Notes: a model not told the origin generated them from the sequence alone. Counted from the stretch's first letter, positions 16,832 through 25,948 are shown. The stretch is DNA of 64,000 bases from Aquilonibacter sp963703325 (GCA_963703325.1 OY969805.1:372001-436000), one strand, 5' to 3'. Translations and numbers: made by a program.

Positions 16832-19498
16832 TCAGGTAAGGGTGCCGAGCGTCGCTTGCGCGGCGGCTAGCCGCGCGATCGGCACGCGATAGGGCGAGCA
16901 TGAGACATAGTCCAGACCGATCTGGTCGCAAAACGCCACGCTCGACGGCTCGCCACCGTGTTCGCCGCAGATGCCGATCTTTAGATCGGGCCGTGCACCA
17001 CGCCCGAGGGCAACGCCCTGTTGCATCAGCGCGCCGACGCCCTGGCGATCGATCACTTGGAATGGATCATCGCGCAGAATCTTCTTCTCGAGATAGACGG
17101 GGATGAAGCTTCCCTCGGCGTCGTCACGGCTGTAGCCGTACGTGGTTTGCGTGAGATCGTTGGTACCGAACGAAAAGAATTCCGCGATCGCGGCCAGCTC
17201 GTCAGCGACGATGCACGCGCGCGGAAGCTCGACCATCGTCCCGATGTGGTATTCGACCTCAACACCGCGCTGCGCGATCACGTCGTCGGCAACCGCCTTC
17301 GCTGCGTCGTATGTTACCTGCATTTCTTCCTTCGTTCCGACGCCGGGGATCATGACATCCGGCCGCGCGTCGACGCCGCGCGCGCGCAGGTCGCATGCGG
17401 CTTCGAAGATCGCGCGCACTTGCATCGCGTAGATCTCCGGGAAAAGAATGCCCAGGCGACAGACGCGCAGGCCGAGCATCGGATTCTGTTCGTGAAGTTG
17501 CTGCACGCGCCGCAGCAGCGCCATCTTCTGTTTATAGGTTGGGTCGTCGGTGCCGCTGGTCAAGCGCAGTTCGGTCGTCTCGACTAGTAACTGCTCGAGC
17601 GACGGTAGAAATTCGTGAAGCGGCGGATCGAGCAAACGGATCGTGACCGGCAGGCCCGCCATGGCGTCGAGAATGCCGACGAAATCCTCGCGCTGAATCG
17701 GCAACAGCTTGCGCAGCGCCTGCTCCCGTCCATCGGTGCTCGTCGCCATGATCATTTGCTGAACGATCGGCAAACGGTCAGGCTGCATGAACATGTGCTC
17801 GGTGCGGCACAGGCCGATCCCCTGCGCGCCCAGTTCGCGGGCCTTGCGCGCGTCATCAGGCGTGTCGGCATTTGCCCAAACTTCCAAACGGCGCACCTGG
17901 TCGGCCCACGACAGAAATTGCGAGAGCCATTTGGGGAGCTCTGTCGGCGCATCGATCAGCTCGAGTTTGCCGAGAATGACGTTGCCGGTGGTCCCGTCAA
18001 TCGTGATCCAATCGCCCTCGTGCAGCTCGTGGTCACCGATGCGCGCAACCTTATTGCGCCGGTCGATCTCGAGCGCTTCACATCCGGCGACGCACGGCGT
18101 ACCCATGCCGCGCGCGACGACCGCTGCGTGTGAGGTCGCGCCACCTTTCGCGGTAAGCACGCCGCGAGCGGCGATCATCCCGTGTACGTCGTCGGGCGTC
18201 GTTTCGACGCGAACGAGAATGGTATCTTTGCCCTGCTCCTTCCACGCGACGGCGTCGTCGGCGGTGAAGACGACTTGACCGGCCGCTGCACCGGGTGAGG
18301 CGTTGAGCCCTTTGGCGGCGACCTCGACGTGGGCTTTGGGATCGAGGCGTGCATGGAAGAGCTGATCGAGCGATTCTGCGCCGACGCGTGACACGGCCGT
18401 GCGCTGATCGATCAAGCCTTCACTGACCATGTCGATCGCGATGCGCACCGCCGCCTCGGCGCTGCGTTTTGCGCTGCGCGTTTGCAGCATGTAGAGCTTA
18501 CCGCGCTCGACCGTGAATTCGATATCCTGCACGTCGTGATAGTGCTGCTCGAGCCGTCGCGCGATGTCGTGGAACTGACGATAGATCTCCGGCTGCGTGC
18601 GCTCGAGATCGGCGATCTTCTCCGGCGTGCGCGTACCGGCGACAACGTCTTCGCCTTGCGCGTTGGTGAGGTACTCGCCGAAGAGCACGTTTTCGCCGGT
18701 ATTTGGGTCACGCGTAAACGCGACACCCGTACCCGAGTCGTCGCCCATATTGCCGAATACCATCTCGACCACGCTGACGGCCGTACCCCACTCGTCCGAG
18801 ATTTTATTGAACCGGCGATAGTCGATGGCGCGCCGGGAATTCCACGAATCGAACACCGCGCCGACCGCCAAACGCAACTGCTCGGTCACGTCTTGGGGAA
18901 ACGGCTTCTTCGACTGCGCTTGTACCACAGCTTTGAATTGTTCGGCAAGGTCGCGCCACGATGCGGCGTCGACTTCCGGGTCACTTTGTACGCCAATTTC
19001 GCGCTTGCGTGCTTCAATGAGGTCGTCGAAGTGCTCGTTCTCGATCCCGAGGACGACCTCGCCGAACATCATGATGAAACGGCGATAGGCGTCCCAGGCA
19101 AAACGTTCGTTGTTGGTGAGCTTGACCAGGCCTTGTACCGTTTGGTCGTTGAGCCCAAGATTGAGGATCGTGTCCATCATGCCGGGCATCGAGACGCGCG
19201 CACCGCTGCGCACCGAGACCAGCAACGGATCGGACGCGTCACCGAAACGCTTTCCGGTACGCTGTTCGAGTCCGCGCATCGATCGTTCGACTTGCACCTC
19301 GAGGCCACTTGGGTACTTGCGGCCGTCGCGATAGAAGTCCAAGCACGCTTGCGTCGTGATGACGAAACCCCGCGGCACCGGAAGCCCGGCGCGCGTCATC
19401 TCAGCGAGTCCGGCACCTTTGCCGCCGAGGAGATCGGTCATTGAACCGTCGCCCTCGTCGAAGAAATAGACGTACCTCGTCGCTACGGTTGTCGCCAC
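16832..19498 (-). CDS. ppdK: Pyruvate, phosphate dikinase
   Basis: Interconverts pyruvate + ATP + phosphate and PEP + AMP + PPi. The 888-aa protein has an N-terminal ATP-grasp domain (YVYFFDEGDGSMTDLLGGKG, SGARVSMPGMMDTILNLG), the swivelling phosphohistidine domain (GGATSHAAVVARGMGTPCVA, His near residue 453) and a C-terminal PEP-binding barrel (GLCRTEHMF, SFGTNDLTQTTYGYSRDD, GICGEHGGEP). The GTG start has GGAGGACAAC just upstream. The length matches the family. It could serve gluconeogenesis or reversible glycolysis. The gene stands alone between glyS and a decayed small gene. Confidence 0.98.
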   Translation of the reverse strand: MATTVATRYVYFFDEGDGSMTDLLGGKGAGLAEMTRAGLPVPRGFVITTQACLDFYRDGRKYPSGLEVQVERSMRGLEQRTGKRFGDASDPLLVSVRSGARVSMPGMMDTILNLGLNDQTVQGLVKLTNNERFAWDAYRRFIMMFGEVVLGIENEHFDDLIEARKREIGVQSDPEVDAASWRDLAEQFKAVVQAQSKKPFPQDVTEQLRLAVGAVFDSWNSRRAIDYRRFNKISDEWGTAVSVVEMVFGNMGDDSGTGVAFTRDPNTGENVLFGEYLTNAQGEDVVAGTRTPEKIADLERTQPEIYRQFHDIARRLEQHYHDVQDIEFTVERGKLYMLQTRSAKRSAEAAVRIAIDMVSEGLIDQRTAVSRVGAESLDQLFHARLDPKAHVEVAAKGLNASPGAAAGQVVFTADDAVAWKEQGKDTILVRVETTPDDVHGMIAARGVLTAKGGATSHAAVVARGMGTPCVAGCEALEIDRRNKVARIGDHELHEGDWITIDGTTGNVILGKLELIDAPTELPKWLSQFLSWADQVRRLEVWANADTPDDARKARELGAQGIGLCRTEHMFMQPDRLPIVQQMIMATSTDGREQALRKLLPIQREDFVGILDAMAGLPVTIRLLDPPLHEFLPSLEQLLVETTELRLTSGTDDPTYKQKMALLRRVQQLHEQNPMLGLRVCRLGILFPEIYAMQVRAIFEAACDLRARGVDARPDVMIPGVGTKEEMQVTYDAAKAVADDVIAQRGVEVEYHIGTMVELPRACIVADELAAIAEFFSFGTNDLTQTTYGYSRDDAEGSFIPVYLEKKILRDDPFQVIDRQGVGALMQQGVALGRGARPDLKIGICGEHGGEPSSVAFCDQIGLDYVSCSPYRVPIARLAAAQATLGTLT

Positions 19499-19526
19499 GT
19501 TGTCCTCCGGAAGCTAGCGCGGTGCA

Positions 19527-20870
19527 CTACCGCAGTTGTACCCCAAAAAAGCGCTCCAGCGCGTCGGCAGCCACGCGTTCCTGCCGCATCGAATCACGTT
19601 CACGGACCGTTACCGTGCCGTCTTCGAGCGTGTCGTAATCGACCGTAACGCAGAACGGCGTACCGATTTCATCCTGCCGCCGGTAGAGTTGGCCGATGTT
19701 GCCCTCGTCATATTGGGTTCGGTGCAGCGGCCGTAACGCGGCCTCGATCGCGCGAGCGCGCTCGACCAATTCGGGCTTATTGCGGGCGAGCGAAAAAACT
19801 GCGACCTGCACCGGAGCAATGAACGAATGGAAGCGCAGCACCGTGCGTTCGGTTTCCTTTCCATTCGGGTCGACGCTCTTTTCGCGTTCGTAGGCATCGA
19901 TCAGCATCGTGAGCGTCGTGCGATCCATGCCCGCGGAGCTTTCGATCAAGATCGGCGTGTACTTCGTCTTGCTAGCCTCATCGTAATACTGAAGATCTTT
20001 GCCCGAGAGCGCCATGTGGGCGTCGAGATCGTACGTGCCGCGGTGCGCGATCGATTCGAGTTCGCCCCAGCCCCACGGAAAGAGATACTCGACGTCGATG
20101 CCGGCCTTCGCGTAGTGCGGGCGTTCCTCCGCACTCAACTCGTAGAACCGCAGCCGATCGGGCTTGATGCCGTACGTCGAATACCACGCTTTGCGGCGCT
20201 CGACCCATTCACGGAATGCCTCGAGATCCTTGCCGTCGTCCGGCACGAAATACTCGAGTTCCGCCTGTTCGAATTCGCGCACGCGAAAGGTGAAATTTCC
20301 GGGCGTGATCTCGTTGCGAAACGACTTGCCGATCTGCGCGATGCCAAAAGGCGGCCGCTTACGGGCGGTCTGATAGACGTTTTTGAAGTTGACGAAAATG
20401 CCTTGCGCGGTTTCCGGACGCAAATATGCAAGCGATGCCGTGTCTTCCATCGGCCCGACTTGCGTCTGCATCATCAAATTGAAGTTGCGCGGCTCGGTAA
20501 AACTGTCTTTGCTTCCGCAATCCGGGCACTGATGCGGGTCTTTGAGATGATCGAAGCGGAAACGGTGTTTGCAGACCTTGCAGTCGACGAGCTTGTCGTG
20601 AAACGCATCGATGTGTCCCGAGGCCTTCCACACCAACGGGTGCATGATGATCGACGAATCGAACGGCACGACGTCGTCGCGCAGGAGCACGTTCTCGCGC
20701 CACCAGGCTTCCTTGACGTTGCGCTTGAGCACGGCGCCCAGCGGGCCGTAGTCCCAAAAACCGTTGAGACCGCCGTAGATCTCGCTCGACTGGAAGATGA
20801 AGCCGCGGCGCTTGGCCAAAGCGGTGATCTCGTCCATCGTGACGGGGTTCTGCAGAGTCAAAGCCTCCAT
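19527..20870 (-). CDS. glyS: Glycyl-tRNA synthetase, single-chain type
   Basis: Class II synthetase charging tRNA-Gly, in the homodimeric (eukaryote/archaeal-like) form of 447 aa, not the alpha2-beta2 GlyQS form. Landmarks are RGFIFQSSEIYGGLNGFWDY, the zinc-binding CKVCKHRF...CPDCGSKDS insert, motif 2 (FRNEITPGNFTFRVREFEQA), and motif 3 with the C-terminal anticodon domain (IAPVQVAVFSL). The start may be the ATG at 20870 or the in-frame ATG 11 codons later; neither has a clear ribosome site. A truncated tnpB ends only 7 nt upstream, so the native promoter has been displaced. Confidence 0.97.
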   Translation of the reverse strand: MEALTLQNPVTMDEITALAKRRGFIFQSSEIYGGLNGFWDYGPLGAVLKRNVKEAWWRENVLLRDDVVPFDSSIIMHPLVWKASGHIDAFHDKLVDCKVCKHRFRFDHLKDPHQCPDCGSKDSFTEPRNFNLMMQTQVGPMEDTASLAYLRPETAQGIFVNFKNVYQTARKRPPFGIAQIGKSFRNEITPGNFTFRVREFEQAELEYFVPDDGKDLEAFREWVERRKAWYSTYGIKPDRLRFYELSAEERPHYAKAGIDVEYLFPWGWGELESIAHRGTYDLDAHMALSGKDLQYYDEASKTKYTPILIESSAGMDRTTLTMLIDAYEREKSVDPNGKETERTVLRFHSFIAPVQVAVFSLARNKPELVERARAIEAALRPLHRTQYDEGNIGQLYRRQDEIGTPFCVTVDYDTLEDGTVTVRERDSMRQERVAADALERFFGVQLR

Positions 20871-20877
20871 GGGGTGT

Positions 20878-21825
20878 TTAGTTTATCAAGCTGGCAAGAA
20901 TACCGTTGTGATTCGCATTGGCAAATCTTCCTGCTTCTGCGCCGCCGGTTTCACGACGGGGTGGTCCTCGTCGCCAGTGCCGTCGGCTCGACCCGGCCCA
21001 ACTCTCCGGGTACCGTGCGAGATTCACGGCCGCATTGAGATCGCGATCGTGAGGCATGCAGCACGATGGGCACGTCCAGGTGCGCTGGGAGATCGTCAGC
21101 GTTTCGTTCTTCCTGCCACATCTCGAACAACGTTTCGACGATGGGAACCATCGGTCAGCAACAACGAGGGTCGAGCCGGCCATCGTTGCCTCGTACCCGA
21201 GTTGCCGCCGAAATTCGAAGAAGCCGAGATCGGCGATCGCGCGAGCAAAGCGGCGATTGGCCAGCATACCAGCGACATTCAATTCCTCGATAACGATGGT
21301 CGCGTGGTTCTCCAGGAAGGTCGTGAGCTTATGTAACGCATCAGCTCGGATATCGGCGATACGCCGATGTAGCCGTGCGAGCTTGATTTTCGCTTTTGCA
21401 CGGTTCTTCGAGCCGCGTTGCTTGCGCGACAATGCACGGGAGAGACGAGCCAGTTTTTTGAGATACTTCCGCAATGGTTTGGGCGCGGATATCTTCGAAC
21501 CGTCGCTGAGTGTGGCGAGGGCCGAGGCGCCGAGATCGACGCCGATGGTACTACGGTCGACGCGGACCTCCGCTTCGTATTCGATCTTGATTGAGAAACT
21601 CGCGTACCGGGCGTCGGCCCGAGGCGAGATCGTCACCGACTGAATCCGCCCAGCGAAGCGCACCTCCTCTCGCATCGCCACCCAACCGACAACCGGAAGC
21701 CGCACGCGCTTGCCATTGGTATGCACGGCATCGTGAAGCTTACGATTCGTACCGTTGTCGGCGCGAAATCGATCGCGGTGTCCTTTCTTCTTAAACGTCG
21801 GGACGCGCACGCGTCTCCGGAGCAA
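20878..21825 (-). CDS. tnpB: TnpB-like RNA-guided nuclease/transposase, N-terminally truncated
   Basis: IS200/IS605-family TnpB, ancestor group of Cas12. The 315-aa frame keeps all RuvC residues: Asp in STIGVDLGASA, Glu in TIVIEELNVAG, Asp in HDRDLNAAVNL. It also keeps the zinc ribbon CSRCGRKNE...CPSC. The start given is a TTG. About 80-100 N-terminal residues (WED/REC part) are missing compared with normal TnpB of 370-400 aa. No tnpA is adjacent. The 3' end lies 7 nt from the glyS start. Nuclease activity is doubtful without the N-terminal RNA/target-binding part. Confidence 0.82.
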   Translation of the reverse strand: MLRRRVRVPTFKKKGHRDRFRADNGTNRKLHDAVHTNGKRVRLPVVGWVAMREEVRFAGRIQSVTISPRADARYASFSIKIEYEAEVRVDRSTIGVDLGASALATLSDGSKISAPKPLRKYLKKLARLSRALSRKQRGSKNRAKAKIKLARLHRRIADIRADALHKLTTFLENHATIVIEELNVAGMLANRRFARAIADLGFFEFRRQLGYEATMAGSTLVVADRWFPSSKRCSRCGRKNETLTISQRTWTCPSCCMPHDRDLNAAVNLARYPESWAGSSRRHWRRGPPRRETGGAEAGRFANANHNGILASLIN

Positions 21826-21869
21826 TTCACCGCGGCGGTATTTAAACGGACGCGGTGCGCGAGGATCAT
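20878..21869 (-). mobile_element. Decayed IS200/IS605-type element (tnpB only)
   Basis: The element includes the truncated tnpB and, upstream in another frame, an ATG at 21869 encoding MILAHRVRLN, which resembles the natural start of TnpB (M-x-L-A-H-x-x-R-L-N). This fits an internal deletion of about 250 bp that joined the first codons to the middle of the gene with a frame change. I could not place the left- and right-end hairpins with confidence. Confidence 0.55.
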
Positions 21870-21958
21870 AAGCTTACGATGACATCCTCTGAAGCCACCC
21901 GTATGGCGCCATGGAACCCGCTGGCCGATTAGCCCCCGGTCCGACATATATCGTACGT

Positions 21959-21996
21959 GTATATCAGGTTATTGATATACAGTATTGTATATCAGG
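21959..21996 (+). promoter_or_regulatory. Three alternating half-sites, putative MarR operator
   Basis: GTATATCA (21959-21966), its inverted copy TGATATAC (21973-21980) and GTATATCA again (21987-21994) are spaced exactly 14 bp apart, overlap the likely promoter and end at the AGGAGGA ribosome site of the next gene. The first two halves make a perfect 8-bp palindrome with a 6-bp spacer, the size a winged-helix dimer contacts. The MarR-family gene two ORFs along is the natural candidate regulator; this is inference. Confidence 0.6.
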
Positions 21997-22007
21997 AGGA
22001 CCCACAA

Positions 22008-22400
22008 ATGTTTATCGCTTCCCTCGCTCTCTCGGCCGCCATCTCGGCGGCGCCCGCCCAGACCGCTTACACCGGCAACGCGCCGATCCGCGTCGCCTCG
22101 TGTGCGCTCGAACCCGCCGTGCCGGGCTTCTACCTCCCTTACGGACCCTTCGCCTCGCCGACCGGCGCCTCGACGACCATCTCGTTCGTGAATCAAGCGC
22201 CGGCCACCGTCGCAGCGGTGACCTTCGCAGTAAGCGACGGCCGCTCGACCGACCAAATCGTCGACAAAGGCACCTTCTCAAGCGGCGTCACGATCGATCA
22301 CCAGTTCATCACGCCGCAGTTTCAAGATGACCTCGCCGACGTGACCTGCTCGGTTAAGTCGGTCGCTTTCACGGATGGCAGCATCTGGCAAGCGCAGTAG
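22008..22400 (+). CDS. Small secreted protein (130 aa)
   Basis: An N-terminal signal peptide (MFIASLALSAAISAAPAQ) is followed by a beta-rich domain with ISFVNQAPATVAAVTFAVSD and two cysteines (ASCALEPAV, DVTCSVKSV) that could form a disulphide. The ATG at 22008 follows AGGAGGA by 7 nt, which decides the start. It is the first gene of a likely two-gene unit with the MarR regulator and sits just under the putative operator, so it may be the regulator's target. No family recognised. Confidence 0.82.
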   Translation: MFIASLALSAAISAAPAQTAYTGNAPIRVASCALEPAVPGFYLPYGPFASPTGASTTISFVNQAPATVAAVTFAVSDGRSTDQIVDKGTFSSGVTIDHQFITPQFQDDLADVTCSVKSVAFTDGSIWQAQ

Positions 22401-22423
22401 TCCCCGCTCCCGAAGAGTCGCCC

Positions 22424-22903
22424 ATGGCATCACCTCCGGACGAGGGGACTGGGCGACTCTTCCTTCACCTCAAAGCGGCACAGGGCGCGGCGCGCAATGC
22501 GCTTGATGACGCGCTCAACGACATCGGTCTCACTGCCCTGCAGCTCATCATCCTCCGCACGATTGAATACTCGCCCGCGATTTCGGGCGCGCAGTTGGCG
22601 CGGGATTGCTTTGTAACGCCACAAGCCATGGCTGCAAACATCTCCAAACTCGAAGCGGCCGGGCTCATCGCCCGCAGTAAGGGTGAGGGTCGCGTTCTCG
22701 AGGCACATCTCACCGAGAAAGGGCGCGCGATCTTCGATCGTGCCGGGTCGCGCGTCGAGTCGGCGGAACGCTACATCGCCGAGGTTCTGGGCGCCGACAC
22801 CGTCGACAATCTCGACCGCACGTTACGCGATCTCACCGAATGCTTGCAAAAGAGCGTGGTGGTCACGACGTCGCGCACCTGGGACGTCGACGACGACAGC
22901 TAA
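22424..22903 (+). CDS. MarR-family transcriptional regulator
   Basis: A 159-aa winged helix-turn-helix protein. The recognition region is ISGAQLARDCFVTPQAMAAN and the wing is GLIARSKGEGRVLEAHLTEK, flanked by dimerisation helices. MarR proteins repress genes until a small ligand binds. It starts 23 nt after the small secreted gene, so it would autoregulate through the repeated half-sites upstream. Its stop overlaps the stop of the convergent leuD by 3 nt. Ligand unknown. Confidence 0.92.
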   Translation: MASPPDEGTGRLFLHLKAAQGAARNALDDALNDIGLTALQLIILRTIEYSPAISGAQLARDCFVTPQAMAANISKLEAAGLIARSKGEGRVLEAHLTEKGRAIFDRAGSRVESAERYIAEVLGADTVDNLDRTLRDLTECLQKSVVVTTSRTWDVDDDS

Positions 22904-23433
22904 CGCGCCGCACGCGCGGCGACCCACGCCCGTATCGCGGGAATCTTGGCGTTGAGATAGTTGAGATACCCACCGCCCGATAGAAAGGTCTTCCGCAGCG
23001 GATCGAGAGCGAAGGCGAAGCGCTCGCCGCTCGCAGTGACGACCGCTTCGTTGTCCACCTCGATCTCAAGCGTGGCGCTCGCCGCGCACGCCGCCACCTC
23101 AGACGCCTCCAGCATTATCGGCACGATCCCGTTGTTGTAAGCGTTCTCGAGAAAGATTCGCGCGAAACTCAACGCGATCACCGCACGAAAGCCTCGCTCC
23201 CGAAGTGCCCACGCGGCGTGTTCCCGCGAACTTCCGCAGCCGAAATCTGCACCCGCAACGACGATCGACGCATCCGGCACGGCAGCGAGACGTGCGGCCA
23301 ATTCCGGATGACCGCTGAAAAGATATTTGCCAAGGCCTCCGGGCTCAATCACCGTCAAGTGTCGCGCCGGAATGATCTGGTCGGTGTCTATGCCGTCAAA
23401 CGGCAGCGCCAGAACCTTGCCGTCTATGCGCAT
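22900..23433 (-). CDS. leuD: 3-isopropylmalate dehydratase small subunit LeuD
   Basis: The swivelling small subunit that, with LeuC, isomerises 2- to 3-isopropylmalate in leucine synthesis. MRIDGKVLALPFDGIDTDQI is the canonical start of the short LeuD type, and the substrate loop is GADFGCGSSREHAAWAL. The ATG at 23433 is chosen for this reason although the frame is open much further upstream, and gives 177 aa, a normal length. It overlaps the end of leuC by 10 nt. It is the last gene of the ilv-leu operon. Confidence 0.96.
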   Translation of the reverse strand: MRIDGKVLALPFDGIDTDQIIPARHLTVIEPGGLGKYLFSGHPELAARLAAVPDASIVVAGADFGCGSSREHAAWALRERGFRAVIALSFARIFLENAYNNGIVPIMLEASEVAACAASATLEIEVDNEAVVTASGERFAFALDPLRKTFLSGGGYLNYLNAKIPAIRAWVAARAAR

Positions 23434-24779
23434 ACCGCGTCTCCCGTGAATGCTGCCAGCTGCACCGGCGTCGGAATACGACCGAGAATCGCGGCCGCAG
23501 CGGCGACCACGGGCGAGGCGAGATGCACGCGACCGCCGGCACCCATGCGTCCAGGGAAATTCCGGTTCGAGGTCGAGACGCAGCGCATACCTTTGGCCAG
23601 CACGCCCATCGACATACCAAGGCACGGTCCGCACGATGCGTGCGTCCAGAGTGCACCTGCGTCTTGGAAGATGTCGTGCAGCCCTTCGCTCTCGGCGGCG
23701 CGTTTGACCGCCTGCGATCCGGGCGTGACGATCGTCGGCACGCTCACCCGCCGTCCGCGCAACACTTCCGCCGCGACGCGTAGATCGTGAAGGCGCGAGT
23801 TGGTACACGACCCAATGAAAACTTGATCGATCTCGAACGCATCAAGCGCTTCGCCGGAACGTAAGCCCATGTAGCCGAGCGCGTCGCCGTTAGCGTTCTC
23901 GGGAACGTTTTCGCCGAGCGGCACGGACTGCGCCGGATTTACTCCCCAGGTCACGAGCGGAACGATGTGCGCGGCGTCGATCTCGATAATTTTGGCATAA
24001 ACGCTCTCGCCACCGGCATAAGAATACCAGCGCTCCTCGTGAGCAAACGACTCGCCGCGATCGTGCAAGTAGGCCCGGGTCGTCGCGTCCGGTCGCACCA
24101 GACCCGTGGTCGCTCCCGCCTCGATTGCCATATTGCACAGCGTCATGCGTTCACCCATCGACATACCGTTGACGGTGCTACCGCAGTACTCGATTGCGAA
24201 TCCGCGCGCGCCGTCGGCTCCGAGCGCGCGCACCACGGTCAGTGCAACGTCTTTGGCAGTTGCGGGCGCGCGCAGTTTCCCCTCGATATGCACGCGCATG
24301 ACCTTTGGGCGTTTGACGACGACGCATCCGGCGAGCATGGCACCGGCCTGCGCAGTCGTGCCTACGCCGAAGGCGATCGCGCCAAACGCCCCGAGCGTAC
24401 AGGTGTGGCTATCACCGCAGGCGAGCGTCATGCCCGGGCGAACCAAGCCGCGCTCGGGCACGAGCACGTGGCAAATGCCGTTGTCACCGACGTCGTAGAG
24501 ACGAATGCCGTGGCGCTTCGCCCAGGTGCGCAGGTGCCGCGCCTGTTCCGCGGTTGCCGCATCGTTGGCCGGCGACACATGATCGTTGACCGCCACGATC
24601 GCACTGGGATCGTACAGCCGATCGTCGAACTCGCGCTCGATTTGAATTGCGCCGGGCGGGGTGGTGATTTCGTGCGCAACGACACGATCGATGAAGAACA
24701 GGTCGTTACCATCAGGCAGCGACTCCACCACGTGCGCTTCCCACAGCGCGTCGAAGTAGGTGGCGCTCACGATGCACAC
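23424..24779 (-). CDS. leuC: 3-isopropylmalate dehydratase large subunit LeuC
   Basis: Aconitase-family large subunit carrying a [4Fe-4S] cluster. Cluster cysteines are in IGSCTNSR and THASCGPCLGM; other signatures are LACGDSHTCTLGAFGAIAFG and TSNRNFPGRMG. The length of 451 aa is slightly short but complete. Two starts are possible: ATG 24779, overlapping leuA by 13 nt, or GTG 24770, overlapping its stop as GTGA. The latter is the commoner coupling pattern here. It works with LeuD, encoded directly downstream. Confidence 0.96.
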   Translation of the reverse strand: MCIVSATYFDALWEAHVVESLPDGNDLFFIDRVVAHEITTPPGAIQIEREFDDRLYDPSAIVAVNDHVSPANDAATAEQARHLRTWAKRHGIRLYDVGDNGICHVLVPERGLVRPGMTLACGDSHTCTLGAFGAIAFGVGTTAQAGAMLAGCVVVKRPKVMRVHIEGKLRAPATAKDVALTVVRALGADGARGFAIEYCGSTVNGMSMGERMTLCNMAIEAGATTGLVRPDATTRAYLHDRGESFAHEERWYSYAGGESVYAKIIEIDAAHIVPLVTWGVNPAQSVPLGENVPENANGDALGYMGLRSGEALDAFEIDQVFIGSCTNSRLHDLRVAAEVLRGRRVSVPTIVTPGSQAVKRAAESEGLHDIFQDAGALWTHASCGPCLGMSMGVLAKGMRCVSTSNRNFPGRMGAGGRVHLASPVVAAAAAILGRIPTPVQLAAFTGDAVCA

Positions 24780-25930
24780 TCCGCGAGCGCGGAACCTGCG
24801 GCAAGTGCAAGCAGATCCGCATCGCCGACACTCGCTTGTCGCGCAGCGAGACGATCGAAGGCTCGGGCGAACCGGCGCCGTCCCTCCTCGTCGAAGCTCA
24901 AGCCGAGCGCGCCCGCACGCGCGAAGAGTGCGTGACGGCCTGAATTTCGCCCAAGCGTGAGCGTCGACGCGCGTCCGACCGCGCGCGGATCGACAATCTC
25001 GTAGGTCGACCGTTCCTTTAGAACGCCGTCCTGGTGAATACCGGACTCGTGCGCGAACGCGTTTGCGCCGACCACCGCCTTATTTTTTTGGACCGGCATG
25101 CGCGTGCCGCGCGCGACCGTCTTCGAAATGTGTTGTAGGTTCGCGGTGTTAAAGCGCGTGGCCGCACCGAACACATCCGCGCGCGTTTGCAGGGCGATGA
25201 CGATTTCCTCGAGCGCGCAGTTTCCGGCGCGTTCGCCGATGCCGTTGATCGTGCACTCCACCTGGCGCGCACCGGCCCGCACGGCGGCAAGCGCGTTGGC
25301 CGTTGCCATGCCGAGGTCATCGTGCGTGTGCACGCTGATCCGTATCCGCTCGACGCCGATAATGTGCGCTCGAAGATAGCCGATCAACGCCTCCATCTCG
25401 GCCGGCGTGATGTAGCCGACGGTGTCGGGGACGTTGATCGTCGTCGCGCCGGCGGCGACGGCCGCCGAAAAGATCTGCGCCAAGAAGACCGGATCGGAGC
25501 GCGTCGCGTCTTCGGCCGAGAATTCCACGTCGTCACAGTACGTACGCGCGCGGCGAACCGCGTCGGTGGCCATCTCGAGGGCACGGCCGGTGCTGATCCC
25601 GAGCTTGTGACGCAGATGCACGGGAGAAGTCGCAATAAAGACGTGAATGCGAGGACGGCGCGCAGCGGTCACGGCGCCGGCAGCCGCCTCGACGTCCTCT
25701 TGCGTGCAGCGCGCGAGCGCGGCCACGCGCGCATGCCGCGTTCGCTTGGCGATTGCCTTGACGCTCGCGAATGAGACCTCATTCGAAATCGGGAAGCCGG
25801 CTTCGATCGTGTCGACCCCGGCCTCGTCGAGCAAACGCGCGATCGTAAGTCGAGTGGAGGCCGTCATCGCAGCTCCGGGCGATTGCTCGCCGTCGCGCAG
25901 CGTGGTATCGAAGATCTCGACGGTTTCCAT
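24767..25930 (-). CDS. leuA: 2-isopropylmalate synthase, short form without feedback domain
   Basis: Condenses acetyl-CoA with 2-oxoisovalerate, the committed step to leucine. The 387-aa HMGL-like barrel has IFDTTLRDGEQSPGAAM at the start, SVHTHDDLGMATANALAAVR with the metal histidines, GIGERAGNC and AFAHESGIHQDG. LeuA proteins of about 510 aa carry a C-terminal leucine-binding domain; it is absent here, as in NifV, CimA and homocitrate synthases. Operon position between ilvE and leuC favours true LeuA activity. The ATG has a strong AAGGAGG 6 nt upstream. Feedback inhibition by leucine is therefore not expected. Confidence 0.9.
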   Translation of the reverse strand: METVEIFDTTLRDGEQSPGAAMTASTRLTIARLLDEAGVDTIEAGFPISNEVSFASVKAIAKRTRHARVAALARCTQEDVEAAAGAVTAARRPRIHVFIATSPVHLRHKLGISTGRALEMATDAVRRARTYCDDVEFSAEDATRSDPVFLAQIFSAAVAAGATTINVPDTVGYITPAEMEALIGYLRAHIIGVERIRISVHTHDDLGMATANALAAVRAGARQVECTINGIGERAGNCALEEIVIALQTRADVFGAATRFNTANLQHISKTVARGTRMPVQKNKAVVGANAFAHESGIHQDGVLKERSTYEIVDPRAVGRASTLTLGRNSGRHALFARAGALGLSFDEEGRRRFARAFDRLAARQASVGDADLLALAAGSALAECAS

Positions 25931-25948
25931 GACGGCCTCCTTTTTAAG

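Noticed and set aside
22900..23808. Extended 302-aa form of LeuD
   Set aside because: The first 125 codons are another frame of leuC; the LeuD signature starts at 23433.
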